Assembly (NCBI GenBank): GCA_003215295.1
Contig: QCKN01000002.1
Location: 78,030-142,029 of the forward strand
From: Prochlorococcus sp. AG-409-P03
GTDB taxonomy: Bacteria > Cyanobacteriota > Cyanobacteriia > PCC-6307 > Cyanobiaceae
Reading direction: 5' to 3'
Length of the DNA: 64,000 nucleotides
Shown: in pieces, positions 17,667-27,842 of the stretch
How positions within the stretch are numbered: position 1 is the stretch's first letter
Layout of the letters: the number at the start of each line of letters is the position of its first letter
The notes under the pieces: generated by a model
What the model saw: only the letters and a program-made list of their open reading frames with translations
Told to the model about the DNA's origin: nothing
Database searches by the model: none
Made by a program: the position numbers and the translations under genes

Positions 17667-18665
17667 ATGGATACTAGTCTGATTCTCAAAAATGTATTAA
17701 CTCCACCAGTTCTATTTTTCTTTCTTGGCATAATTTCTGTTTTTGCGAAATCTGATCTAGAAATACCCTCTCCACTTCCAAAGTTGTTTTCTTTGTACCT
17801 ACTACTTGCTATAGGTTTTAAAGGAGGTATTGAACTACAAAAAAGTGGTCTTGGTGGACAGGTAGTTCCTACTGTTACTGCAGCAATAATAATGTCTCTT
17901 CTAATTCCCATAATATGTTTTGTAGTACTAAGGCTCAAATTAGATGTTTTCAATTCTGCCGCTATTGCAGCAGCATATGGATCCATAAGCGCAGTTACAT
18001 TTATTACTGCTGAAAGCTTTTTAGAGAGCCAAAATATTCACTTTGATGGATTCATGATTGCTGCTCTTGCAATTATGGAGTCGCCAGCAATTATCGTTGG
18101 TCTTTTCCTTGTAAAAGTAGGAGCCCCTAAAGAAAGACCTATAAAACGACAAATGAGATGGAGGCAAATCCTCCACGAGTCAATGCTAAATGGCTCAGTT
18201 TATCTACTATTAGGGAGCTTAGTTATTGGTGCATTAACAGGCGCATTTAATCCTCCTGGAATAGATAAGATGCAACCTTTTACAGAAAAATTATTCTATG
18301 GTGTTGAGTGTTTTTTCTTGCTTGACATGGGGATAGTTGCAGCGCAACGACTCCCTAGTCTTAAAAAAGCAGGTTCATTTCTAATTGCCTTTGCAGTTTT
18401 AATGCCAATTTTTAATTCAGTTATTGGAGTATTTGTTGCTAGAGCTTTAGGATTATCGCCTGGAAATGCACTTCTTTTTGTTGTTCTATGTGCTAGCGCT
18501 TCCTACCTTGCAGTACCAACAGCAATGAGAATGACAGTGCCCGAAGCAAAAGCAAGTTACTACATTTCTACTACACTAGGACTTACCTTCCCTTTTAACA
18601 TTATTATAGGAATACCTGTATATATGGGGTTAGTCAACCAAATCATTCCTGCCGTTACAGGCTAA
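17667..18665 (+). CDS. sbtA: Sodium-dependent bicarbonate transporter SbtA
   Basis: 332 aa, about ten membrane segments in two inverted halves. It starts with PPVLFFFLGI and contains the family's GFKGGIEL motif and, in the second half, ASASYLAVPTAMRM, where the substrate-binding serines sit. SbtA is the high-affinity, low-flux sodium/bicarbonate symporter of the carbon-concentrating mechanism. It is shorter than the 374-aa Synechocystis protein, mainly in the central cytoplasmic loop. sbtB begins 8 bp downstream, so the pair is cotranscribed. Confidence 0.94.
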   Translation: MDTSLILKNVLTPPVLFFFLGIISVFAKSDLEIPSPLPKLFSLYLLLAIGFKGGIELQKSGLGGQVVPTVTAAIIMSLLIPIICFVVLRLKLDVFNSAAIAAAYGSISAVTFITAESFLESQNIHFDGFMIAALAIMESPAIIVGLFLVKVGAPKERPIKRQMRWRQILHESMLNGSVYLLLGSLVIGALTGAFNPPGIDKMQPFTEKLFYGVECFFLLDMGIVAAQRLPSLKKAGSFLIAFAVLMPIFNSVIGVFVARALGLSPGNALLFVVLCASASYLAVPTAMRMTVPEAKASYYISTTLGLTFPFNIIIGIPVYMGLVNQIIPAVTG

Positions 18666-18673
18666 ATTGAATA

Positions 18674-18955
18674 ATGAAGCGTTTAGATCTTATTTTCAGT
18701 GAGCGTGAATTAGATGCCATGCTGAAATGTCTTGAAAAAGCAGAAGTTCCTGGTTACACAGTCATGAAGCATGTAACAGGAAGGGGGCCAGAAAGAGTTG
18801 TCTCAGAAGATATGGAATTCACAGGTTTAGGCGCCAATGCACATGTAATAGTTTTTTGTGATGAAGAGGTACTAGAAAGAATCAAAGTCCAGATACAACC
18901 ACTTCTTAATTATTATGGAGGAGTAGCCTACATTTCAAATGCAGAAAAACTGTAA
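18674..18955 (+). CDS. sbtB: PII-like regulator SbtB, short form
   Basis: 93 aa, ferredoxin-like PII fold: beta1 LDLIFSE, alpha1 ELDAMLKCLEKA, then GYTVMKHVTGRGPERV in place of the T-loop base and a final GGVAYISNAEKL. SbtB binds cAMP/AMP/ATP/ADP and closes SbtA; its position 8 bp after sbtA supports the assignment. The C-terminal redox loop with the CGPEGC motif present in Synechocystis SbtB is missing, because the protein stops right after the last beta strand. Nucleotide control may remain, redox control through that loop cannot. Confidence 0.9.
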   Translation: MKRLDLIFSERELDAMLKCLEKAEVPGYTVMKHVTGRGPERVVSEDMEFTGLGANAHVIVFCDEEVLERIKVQIQPLLNYYGGVAYISNAEKL

Positions 18956-19060
18956 ATTATTCCTTATGGAATTAATGAATTCCTAACTCATCAAATGTCT
19001 ACTATATTGAATTTTTAGAGTAAATGCATTGAAAGACAATGGCGAAGCATTAAATACAAC

Positions 19061-20017
19061 CTAAGCGTGAACCCAATCAACCCGAATTGCCTTACGGCTA
19101 TTGAGGAAGCGATCAATGGCCATTGCCGCAATACAACCATCAGAAGCTGCTACTACTGCTTGTTTAAAAGGAGTATTTCTAATGTCCCCAATAGCCCAAA
19201 CACCTTCTGAAGTTGTTGACATGAAATCATCCACGACAACACCTCCATCCTCTTTAAAAGCGACTTGATCTCCGATAAAGTCTGTAATAGGTTTTGAACC
19301 ACTCATATAAACAAAGACACCATCAACTTGCAACAACTCCTGTTTCTCTTGAGCACGAGGCTTAATCTGAATGCCAGTAACACCTCCATCATTGCCGTCA
19401 ATCTGAAGCAGCCTAGTCTTACTCCAATGACGAACATTAGGGTGCTTTATTAATTCTTTCGCTTCTAAATCATCATCCTTTGGGTCATTAGAAGTAATCC
19501 AATGAACTTTAGATGCAAACTTGGTCAAAACATGTGTCTCTTCAATAGCTTCTTTATTGACGCCCACAACAGCAACCTCACGACCTTTGTAGAACGCACC
19601 ATCACAAGTGGCGCAATAACTCACTCCTCTCCCAAGAAAGTCAGACTCTCCTTTATAGGAAGCTGGACGTCCCATTGCTCCAGTAGCAAGAACAAGAGCT
19701 CGACCTTTAAAAGTGCCTTCCGGGGTATAAACGGTTTTCCAATCACCATCCACATCAACGCCAAAAACCTGGGCTCGTCTGTAATCAGTTCCGTATTCAA
19801 TAGCCTGATCACGCATCAAGGACAACAAAGCATCCCCACTCATTTCAGTTGAAACACCTGGATAGTTGGCAATTTGGTGGGTGATAGCCAACGCTCCCAC
19901 AGAAGGGTTTTTATCAAGTATTACTGTTTTTAGGTTTGCCCTCGATGTGTAAAGCGCACAGGTGCAACCGGCTGGGCCGCCTCCAATAATTACAACATCA
20001 CATTCGATTGTTTCCAA
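19061..20017 (-). CDS. Thioredoxin-reductase-like flavoprotein lacking NADPH motifs (DDOR/DTR-like)
   Basis: 318 aa. The FAD domain is intact (GGGPAGCTCALYTSRA at the N-terminus and IGDIRNTPFKQAVVA near the C-terminus), and the redox disulfide CATC is in the usual place. In the central domain, the NADPH Rossmann motif GGGxxA is replaced by GVNKEA, and the HRRxxxR motif that grips the 2'-phosphate is absent (WITSNDPKDDD). This is the pattern of cyanobacterial diflavin-linked disulfide oxidoreductases and 'deeply rooted' thioredoxin reductases, which do not use NADPH. An automatic name of trxB would probably be wrong. Electron donor and partner are unknown. Confidence 0.85.
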   Translation of the reverse strand: METIECDVVIIGGGPAGCTCALYTSRANLKTVILDKNPSVGALAITHQIANYPGVSTEMSGDALLSLMRDQAIEYGTDYRRAQVFGVDVDGDWKTVYTPEGTFKGRALVLATGAMGRPASYKGESDFLGRGVSYCATCDGAFYKGREVAVVGVNKEAIEETHVLTKFASKVHWITSNDPKDDDLEAKELIKHPNVRHWSKTRLLQIDGNDGGVTGIQIKPRAQEKQELLQVDGVFVYMSGSKPITDFIGDQVAFKEDGGVVVDDFMSTTSEGVWAIGDIRNTPFKQAVVAASDGCIAAMAIDRFLNSRKAIRVDWVHA

Positions 20018-20291
20018 GTGCTCAGGATCTCCTTCTAGGGTTTAGCTGCTGGAATTAGAAGCTATGAAAAGGGAACTCATAGAGGATAATTCAATGATTG
20101 AGTACCCATCAGGCCAGCTCCTCTCAAGCTCAGTATGTATCTTCATAGACTTTAGAGAAAAAAGAGCCTTAACGAAGTGAATCATCCAAGCTGCTTACGG
20201 TCCTTCGCAAATAGCAAAAAGGTGCTGCAGACTAAACCAACCTCTAATACTGAAGGGGCATGAGTCTTCCAAGCACATATTCAAGTCTCCT

Positions 20292-20774
20292 ATGAAAATG
20301 GAGAAGCATTTAAAGAAGCCTTGGTGGTTTTGGGGAGGGCCTTTCTTGGCAGGTGTTGGTTTGGCAGTTGGCTATGGGCTAACCCAACGAATAAGTATTC
20401 TCCAAGGAGACCATAGGAACCAAAGTCATGAATTATTCAAGGCTCAAAAGCCTTTCCCAGGAGAAAGGCTCAAAAGTCTCAGAAAACTTCATGGGCAAGC
20501 AAAAGTTCCCATTCAAAGTAATTTGACTTTCTCAGGGCAAAGACCTTCTAAGAATGCAGAAATCACTCAAAGTGGCTTACAGCTATCAGAATCAAAGGAA
20601 CCAAAAAGTCTGGATCTTCAATCTGCACTGAACTCTCTAACAATCATTTCTGAAAATCCATTAATCATTGACCCTTCTTATGAGAAATCTACTAATTCAA
20701 ACCAAGAACTGGAAAAAACAAACTCGATTCCAAAATCTATAGATGAACTCTTCAAAACTCTTCCTAAACCATGA
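20292..20774 (+). CDS. Conserved-looking protein with one N-terminal membrane segment
   Basis: 160 aa, not recognised. A basic N-terminus (KMEKHLKKPWWFW) leads into one hydrophobic segment (GGPFLAGVGLAVGYGL, about residues 14-30); the rest is polar, low-complexity and rich in Ser, Lys and Glu, ending in ELFKTLPKP. It looks like a membrane-anchored protein with a disordered tail. It is the first of three close plus-strand genes leading to a UbiB-type kinase. Confidence 0.65.
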   Translation: MKMEKHLKKPWWFWGGPFLAGVGLAVGYGLTQRISILQGDHRNQSHELFKAQKPFPGERLKSLRKLHGQAKVPIQSNLTFSGQRPSKNAEITQSGLQLSESKEPKSLDLQSALNSLTIISENPLIIDPSYEKSTNSNQELEKTNSIPKSIDELFKTLPKP

Positions 20775-20822
20775 GTATACAAAGTTTCAAATCAAAAATG
20801 CCGTATTATAATTAGTTGAATT

Positions 20823-21128
20823 ATGAGTTCACCAGAATCCCTTCTTCAAGCAACACTTAACCGTTTAACTGCAAGATTAAGCAAACAAGTCATAAATACA
20901 GCTAATAAAGTTGCAATATTTTTGGAGGAGGCCCCTAATACAATCAAACAAGAGTGGGAAGTTTTTCAACAAGAGGTAATCGCTGAGGCTGATTTGATAG
21001 AAAATAGACCAAACGAACAGAACACTACAAACACTAAAACTTCCGTTCATGAAATCCCTCAAGAGAAAATTGATCGGCTTAGATCAAAAGTGAGAAATCT
21101 CAGTGGCAAAATAGAAACGATTTCTTAA
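20823..21128 (+). CDS. Small helical protein coupled to the UbiB-like gene
   Basis: 101 aa, not recognised. Two predicted amphipathic helices (about 5-60 and 78-101) are joined by an Asn/Thr-rich linker. There are no cysteines and no membrane segment. Its stop codon shares bases with the next start (TAATG at 21126-21130), so translation of the UbiB-like kinase is probably coupled to it, which suggests a shared process. Confidence 0.7.
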   Translation: MSSPESLLQATLNRLTARLSKQVINTANKVAIFLEEAPNTIKQEWEVFQQEVIAEADLIENRPNEQNTTNTKTSVHEIPQEKIDRLRSKVRNLSGKIETIS

Positions 21129-22825
21129 TGTCTCTTCGCAAAGTTCAAGATGCACTCAGCCAAAGTCTTAGAGCCTCAAAGATCTGGCGCATAGTAATTA
21201 CTCTCCTTGTCCTCATTTGGTGGGACTCACGCCATTGGAGTTACCCAGGTGGACAAACTAATCAAAAAATACAATCAAGGCAAAAACTTCGAGCCCAATG
21301 GTTAACCAAACAACTACTTGATCTTGGTTCTGCGTTCATAAAAATAGGTCAACTCTTGTCCGCACGACCAGATGTACTTCCAGCTAATTGGGTCGCTGAG
21401 CTTGCTCACTTACAAGACAAAGTTCCCCCATTTAGCTTTGCAAAGGCTCAAGCTGTTCTTGAACAAGAGTTAAATGTACGTTGTGCAGAGATAATTGATC
21501 TTGATGAGAAGCCACTAGCAGCCGCATCACTTGCTCAAGTTCATCGAGCAAGCCTACGCAGCGGGCGTCAAGTAGTTCTAAAAATTCAAAGACCAGGTCT
21601 AGAAAAATTCTTTTTTCTTGACTTGAAAATTCTGTATCAAATTGCTGTTGTACTCCAACGGGTTCCTTCCTGGAGCGATGGGCGCGATTGGGTGGGTATG
21701 GCTAAAGAGTGTAGAAGAGTATTAACAAGAGAACTTGACTTTCGAATTGAAGCTCAATATGCGGCCAGATTTCGGCAACAATTTCTTGAAGATCCTCGCA
21801 TCCTAGTTCCAGGCGTTATCTGGGAATTAAGTACAAGAAAAGTGTTGTGTCTTGACTATCTTCCAGGTATAAAAATAACTGACCAAAGTGCACTACAAGC
21901 AAACGGAATTGATCCATCTTCAATTGCAGAGATTGGAGCAGCAAGTTACTTGCAACAGCTTGTACGATTTGGTTTTTTCCATGCAGATCCCCATCCCGGC
22001 AATCTTGCTGTCTCAAGAAATGGAAGTTTGATTTATTACGACTTTGGAATGATGGGAGTGATCTCTGATCCTCTACGCAAGCGGATTGGATCAATGGTGC
22101 GTGCTGCAGCAGTAAAAGATGCCTCAGGGCTCGTAAGAGAGTTACAGGCTGCTGGTTTGATTTCTAAAGAAATAGAAGTTGGGCCTGTAAGGCGTCTCAT
22201 CAGAGTGATGTTTAAAGAAGCTCTAACTCCTCCCTTTAGCTCAAATATGATCGAAAAGCTTTCTGGCGACATATATGAGTTGGTCTACGGGAAACCTTTC
22301 CGACTACCAGTTGAACTCATTTTTATCATTAGAGCACTCTCTACCTTCGAAGGGGTAGGCCGCAGTCTTGATCCAAGCTTTAATTTAATGGCTATAGCCC
22401 AGCCATACCTTCTTCCACTCATGACTTCCAGTAATTCAAACCCAAACGATCTAATTAATGAGCTAGGGCGACAAGTTGGAGCATTTAGCAGCAAAGCAGC
22501 TGCACTCCCTAAACGATTGGATGAGAGTCTAGAGAGACTTGAACAAGGAGACTTACAACTACAAATTCGAATGGGAGAGTCTGATAGGCAACTACGAAGA
22601 ATGATTAGTGCTCAACAAGCTTTAAGTCAGTCAATTCTCCTAGGCTGTCTTGGAATTACAGCAGCACTTTTAGGTTCCAGCAATAAACCTATCCTTACAG
22701 TCTTACCACTTATTTTAGCTTTTCCAGTCAGCCTGGGGTGGCTAAAATTACAATTCAAAATGGCGCGAGAGCAAAGGATAGAAAATGTTTCTAGTCCTAA
22801 GAAAAGGATGAAGACTAAAGACTAA
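21128..22825 (+). CDS. ABC1/UbiB/ADCK family atypical kinase
   Basis: 565 aa. The UbiB-type kinase-like core shows the invariant KxGQ region (FIKIGQLLSARPDVLP), the Ala-rich loop AAASLAQVH, the Lys of VVLKIQRPG, the catalytic HADPHPGN and the metal-binding DFGMMG. A hydrophobic pair of helices near residues 500-540 is typical of membrane-bound members. UbiB proteins support quinone biosynthesis and lipid metabolism, and plastid homologues (ABC1K) regulate plastoquinone and tocopherol; the precise substrate here is unknown. It is convergent with eno (20-bp gap). Confidence 0.92.
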   Translation: MSLRKVQDALSQSLRASKIWRIVITLLVLIWWDSRHWSYPGGQTNQKIQSRQKLRAQWLTKQLLDLGSAFIKIGQLLSARPDVLPANWVAELAHLQDKVPPFSFAKAQAVLEQELNVRCAEIIDLDEKPLAAASLAQVHRASLRSGRQVVLKIQRPGLEKFFFLDLKILYQIAVVLQRVPSWSDGRDWVGMAKECRRVLTRELDFRIEAQYAARFRQQFLEDPRILVPGVIWELSTRKVLCLDYLPGIKITDQSALQANGIDPSSIAEIGAASYLQQLVRFGFFHADPHPGNLAVSRNGSLIYYDFGMMGVISDPLRKRIGSMVRAAAVKDASGLVRELQAAGLISKEIEVGPVRRLIRVMFKEALTPPFSSNMIEKLSGDIYELVYGKPFRLPVELIFIIRALSTFEGVGRSLDPSFNLMAIAQPYLLPLMTSSNSNPNDLINELGRQVGAFSSKAAALPKRLDESLERLEQGDLQLQIRMGESDRQLRRMISAQQALSQSILLGCLGITAALLGSSNKPILTVLPLILAFPVSLGWLKLQFKMAREQRIENVSSPKKRMKTKD

Positions 22826-22845
22826 GTTATATATTTAACACCTTT

Positions 22846-24150
<1,305 letters not shown>

Positions 24151-24297
24151 TCAAATGATGATGATGATGAAATCCTATGAGGGTTCTAGCAACTTCGCTC
24201 TAAGTTGTTTTGCACTCCTACTATTTTTAAGCGAGTGACCAATGCCCATAAGAAACCACAATCAACCTACTTCTACAAGTTCTAACTAGAACCAATT

Positions 24298-24699
24298 ATG
24301 CGAATACTGCACACAATGCTGAGAGTTAGAGATCTGGAGAAATCCCTAGCGTTTTATACCGAGATCCTTGGGATGAACCTTTTGAGACGAAAAGATTACA
24401 GTTCTGGGCGCTTCACACTTGCTTTTGTTGGATATGGCAAAGAAAGCGAAAGCACAGTCCTTGAGCTCACTCACAATTGGGACATAGTGAACTACGAAAT
24501 TGGAGAGGGCTATGGGCATATTGCAATTGGAGTAGACAATATTTATTCAACCTGCAATTTCATCTCAGAAAGCGGTGGGCATGTTATTAGGGAACCTGGA
24601 CCAATGAAACATGGCAGCACAATCATTGCATTTGTAGAAGATCCAGATGGCTACAAAATAGAACTTATTCAAGTGAACTCACGCACTGATGACGTCTAA
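24298..24699 (+). CDS. gloA: Lactoylglutathione lyase (glyoxalase I)
   Basis: 133 aa, converts the methylglyoxal-glutathione hemithioacetal to S-lactoylglutathione. The metal ligands are visible: His5 in LHTMLRV, Glu in VLELTHNW, His in GYGHIAIGV and Glu in YKIELIQ. Length and motifs match the nickel-type (E. coli-like) enzyme rather than the longer zinc-type. The clpB-type gene starts 5 bp downstream of the stop, so they are one transcript. Confidence 0.93.
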   Translation: MRILHTMLRVRDLEKSLAFYTEILGMNLLRRKDYSSGRFTLAFVGYGKESESTVLELTHNWDIVNYEIGEGYGHIAIGVDNIYSTCNFISESGGHVIREPGPMKHGSTIIAFVEDPDGYKIELIQVNSRTDDV

Positions 24700-24704
24700 A
24701 ATCC

Positions 24705-27485
24705 ATGCCCTCTGAGACAGTCAGGTCGAATTCCACGCCAATAAGCCTCACCACTGAACCTGATCGATTTAGTGATGCAGCGTGGCAGCTTTTGCTAAGC
24801 AGCCAAGATGCTGCTCAAAGGTGGAGACATGGACATTTAGATGTAGAGCACCTACTTCAGATCCTTTTTAGCGACCGAGCTTTCAGACATTCTGTTAAAT
24901 CGCTGCCAATTAAGCATTCAGATCTTCTTGATCGTTTAGAAGATTTTCTGGCAGATCAACCAACAACACGCGGAGAAGATTTATTTATTGGCGAAGACCT
25001 TGAAGCCCTACTTGAAAATGCTGATCATTTTCGAAGTAGATGGGGTTCTCGACTCATAGAGGTATCACATCTCCTTATTGCTCTAGGCCGTGATCAGCGA
25101 ATCGGAGCAGCTCTTTTCGACGAATTAGGACTACCCAGTGAGCAATTGGAAGCTGAGCTAAGGCGATCACCCAGAGCATCCTCAAAGGCCTCCAAACAGC
25201 AAAAAGCAACTTCTCTTACATCTCCTCAACCAATTGAAAGTTCCAACCTCACAACTAGCAATTCCTCTGCCATAACCACCTCTGCTCCACAAAGCAATCC
25301 AATCTCAAGTAATGATGAATCACATACTCTTGCTCTGCAAAAAGAACCCAAAGCACTTGAATCCTATGGCCGTGATTTAACTGCTGCTGCTCAAGAAGGT
25401 CAACTAGACCCTGTAATAGGAAGAGAGGGAGAAATCAGAAATGTCATCAAAGTTTTGTCCAGAAAAGGGAAAAACAACCCAGTACTAATTGGAGCGCCTG
25501 GTGTTGGTAAAACCGCTATTGCAGAACTACTAGCACAAAAAATAGTTACTGGAGACGTCCCTGACTCACTAAGGGCATTAAGACTCATAGCCCTTGATCT
25601 AGGTGCATTAATAGCTGGGGCCAAGTTCCGTGGTCAATTCGAAGAGCGTTTTAGATCTGTACTAACAGAAGTAAGTGACCCTGACTCAAGAGTTGTTCTT
25701 TTCATTGATGACTTGCACACAGTAGTCAGCACTGATCGATCAAGTGCTGATGCTGGAAGCTTGCTGAAACCTTTTCTTGCGAGAGGGGATCTACGCTGCA
25801 TTGGAGCTACGACGCCTGAAAACTATCGGCGAACAGTGGAAAAAGACCCTGCACTCAACAGACGATTCCAACAAGTAACAATCAAAGAACCGAACCTTAA
25901 TTTAAGTATCGAGATTCTTCGCGGACTTAAGGAAAGGTATGAACTTCACCATGGAGTCAAAATTAGTGACCAAGCTATAACAACTGCAAACCGCTTAGCT
26001 GATCGATATATAAGCGACAGATGTCTTCCAGATAAAGCAATTGACTTAATAGACGAAGCTGCATCTCAACTCAAAATGGAAGCAACTTCCAAACCACAAA
26101 TAATTGAAGAAGAAGAAGTAAAACTTAATAGATTAGGGGTGAAATTAACAACTGCAGAGGAATCATCTAGCCCTGAGATTAACGCGCTTAGGGAAGAATT
26201 TGAAGAGGTAGATGCCAACCTCTCTGAACTGTATAAGCGTTGGCACGATGAGCGCTCTCAACTTAGTGAGTATCAAGAGTTGCTCCAACAAGATGAAGAG
26301 CTACGAAATGCTATTACTGATGCCGAACAAACCGGAGATTTAGAAGAAGCCGCCAGAATGCAATATGACCAGCTACCTCGCTTACATCAACGCACAACTG
26401 AACTTGAAGATGCTCTTTCAGCCGCGCACGATTCTGGGAAAGCTCTACTTAGAGATGAGGTCGAAGCTGAAGATGTAGCAGAAGTAGTAGCTAGCTGGAC
26501 GGGCATACCTGTACAAAAAGTATTAGCAGGAGAGCGACAAAAACTACTCAATTTAGAAAATGAAATTGGTGAACGTGTGATTGGGCAACTAGAAGCAGTA
26601 GAAGCCGCTGCAGTAGCAATTCGAAGAGCAAGAGCTGGCATGAAAGATCCACGTCGCCCTGTTGGTTCTTTCCTTTTCTTAGGGCCTACAGGCGTTGGCA
26701 AAACCGAGCTCGCAAAAGCACTAGCCGCATCACTATTTGACGAAGAAGAGGCTCTTGTTCGACTGGACATGAGTGAATTTATGGAAAGAAACGCCGTAGC
26801 TCGACTTATCGGAGCTCCGCCAGGATATGTTGGCTACGAAGAGGGGGGGCAGCTCACCGAAGCAGTCCGCAAAAGACCATATGCAGTTCTACTACTGGAT
26901 GAAATTGAGAAAGCTCACCCTGATGTATTCAACTTGTTGCTTCAAGTCCTAGACGACGGACGCCTTACTGACTCTCAAGGAAGAACAGTTGACTTCCGCC
27001 ATACCGTAATAGTAATGACTAGCAACCTTGCTAGCCGGGCAATCCTGGACTCAGCTAAATTATTGAAAGAAAATGCAGACAAACTAGAAAGTGTCAATCA
27101 AAACCTAATCAAAGAAATTGACAACGCCCTAAGTAAACAATTTCGTCCTGAATTCTTAAATCGTATTGATGAGGTAATTAGATTTCGTCCTCTGAAGGCA
27201 AATGACCTAGAACAAATTGTTCAACTTCATTTGGCAGATTTAAAAATTCTTTTAGCTGAGCAAGACCTAGAACTTCGTGTAGACAAAAAAACAGTGGAAT
27301 TATTAGCTCATGAAGGTTATGAACCTGAATATGGTGCAAGGCCCCTGCGACGTGTCCTTAGAAGACAACTAGAAAACCCACTTGCCACAAAATTACTCGA
27401 GGAACAATTCTCAGGTGTGAATGCAGTACGTGTCACACCTTCAAAAGAGGGCTCAACACCACTAGAATTCATTGCAGAAAACTAA
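24705..27485 (+). CDS. clpB: ClpB-type AAA+ disaggregase (probably ClpB2)
   Basis: 926 aa. An N-domain (about 20-155) is followed by an unusually long Ser/Thr/Gln-rich linker (about 157-215), NBD1 with Walker A GAPGVGKT, a full coiled-coil middle domain that marks ClpB rather than ClpC/ClpA, and NBD2 with Walker A GPTGVGKT, pore loop GYVGYEEGG and Walker B VLLLDEIEKAH. ClpB with DnaK/DnaJ dissolves aggregates. In NBD1 the Walker B Glu is Asp (LFIDDLHT) and the pore-loop Tyr is Phe (AGAKFRG). Cyanobacteria carry two ClpBs; divergence suggests the non-heat-shock ClpB2, but this is inference. Confidence 0.9.
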   Translation: MPSETVRSNSTPISLTTEPDRFSDAAWQLLLSSQDAAQRWRHGHLDVEHLLQILFSDRAFRHSVKSLPIKHSDLLDRLEDFLADQPTTRGEDLFIGEDLEALLENADHFRSRWGSRLIEVSHLLIALGRDQRIGAALFDELGLPSEQLEAELRRSPRASSKASKQQKATSLTSPQPIESSNLTTSNSSAITTSAPQSNPISSNDESHTLALQKEPKALESYGRDLTAAAQEGQLDPVIGREGEIRNVIKVLSRKGKNNPVLIGAPGVGKTAIAELLAQKIVTGDVPDSLRALRLIALDLGALIAGAKFRGQFEERFRSVLTEVSDPDSRVVLFIDDLHTVVSTDRSSADAGSLLKPFLARGDLRCIGATTPENYRRTVEKDPALNRRFQQVTIKEPNLNLSIEILRGLKERYELHHGVKISDQAITTANRLADRYISDRCLPDKAIDLIDEAASQLKMEATSKPQIIEEEEVKLNRLGVKLTTAEESSSPEINALREEFEEVDANLSELYKRWHDERSQLSEYQELLQQDEELRNAITDAEQTGDLEEAARMQYDQLPRLHQRTTELEDALSAAHDSGKALLRDEVEAEDVAEVVASWTGIPVQKVLAGERQKLLNLENEIGERVIGQLEAVEAAAVAIRRARAGMKDPRRPVGSFLFLGPTGVGKTELAKALAASLFDEEEALVRLDMSEFMERNAVARLIGAPPGYVGYEEGGQLTEAVRKRPYAVLLLDEIEKAHPDVFNLLLQVLDDGRLTDSQGRTVDFRHTVIVMTSNLASRAILDSAKLLKENADKLESVNQNLIKEIDNALSKQFRPEFLNRIDEVIRFRPLKANDLEQIVQLHLADLKILLAEQDLELRVDKKTVELLAHEGYEPEYGARPLRRVLRRQLENPLATKLLEEQFSGVNAVRVTPSKEGSTPLEFIAEN

Positions 27486-27556
27486 CAACTGTCAGGTAAT
27501 GTGACATTCTTGGCTTGTGCTTTCGCACCGGCGTCAGCCTGTTGTTTTTTTATCCC

Positions 27557-27802
27557 TTGACAAGTCCCACATCCCAAGAGCCCCAAGATCAAACCGAAAA
27601 CACTGCCGAAGAGGAAGTCACAATTCAAAAAAGTGGATTCCTTAAAGCAACTGTAGATGAGTTGAAACTTGTTGTCTGGCCCAGTCGCCAACAACTCTTC
27701 AGCGAATCAATTGCGGTAATACTAATGGTCACCCTTTCTGCAGCATCCATTGCTGCTGTAAGTCGTTTTTATGGATGGGGCGCATCTCAAATTTTTCGTT
27801 GA
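27557..27802 (+). CDS. secE: Preprotein translocase subunit SecE
   Basis: About 81 aa from TTG 27557 (TSPTSQEPQ); an upstream start at 27515 would add a hydrophobic, unlikely leader. A polar, acidic N-terminus precedes the amphipathic clamp helix (ATVDELKLVVWPSRQQLF) and one membrane span (AVILMVTLSAASIAAV). SecE clamps the two halves of SecY. The position directly before nusG and the L11-L1-L10-L12 ribosomal genes is the conserved bacterial order. The start codon is the least certain part. Confidence 0.9.
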   Translation: MTSPTSQEPQDQTENTAEEEVTIQKSGFLKATVDELKLVVWPSRQQLFSESIAVILMVTLSAASIAAVSRFYGWGASQIFR

Positions 27803-27842
27803 ATAGAAAAAGTTCAACACCAATTCACATCGCTTTTTAACA

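Noticed and set aside
18956-19060. GGAATTAATGAATTCC palindrome after sbtB as a terminator
   Set aside because: AT-rich 6-bp stem with no following T run; weak evidence.
19061-20017. Standard NADPH-thioredoxin reductase (trxB)
   Set aside because: Both NADPH-binding signatures are absent, so the usual name is not supported.
24155-24172. ATG/CAT trinucleotide run upstream of eno
   Set aside because: Only four to five copies; too short to be a meaningful microsatellite or phase-variable element here.
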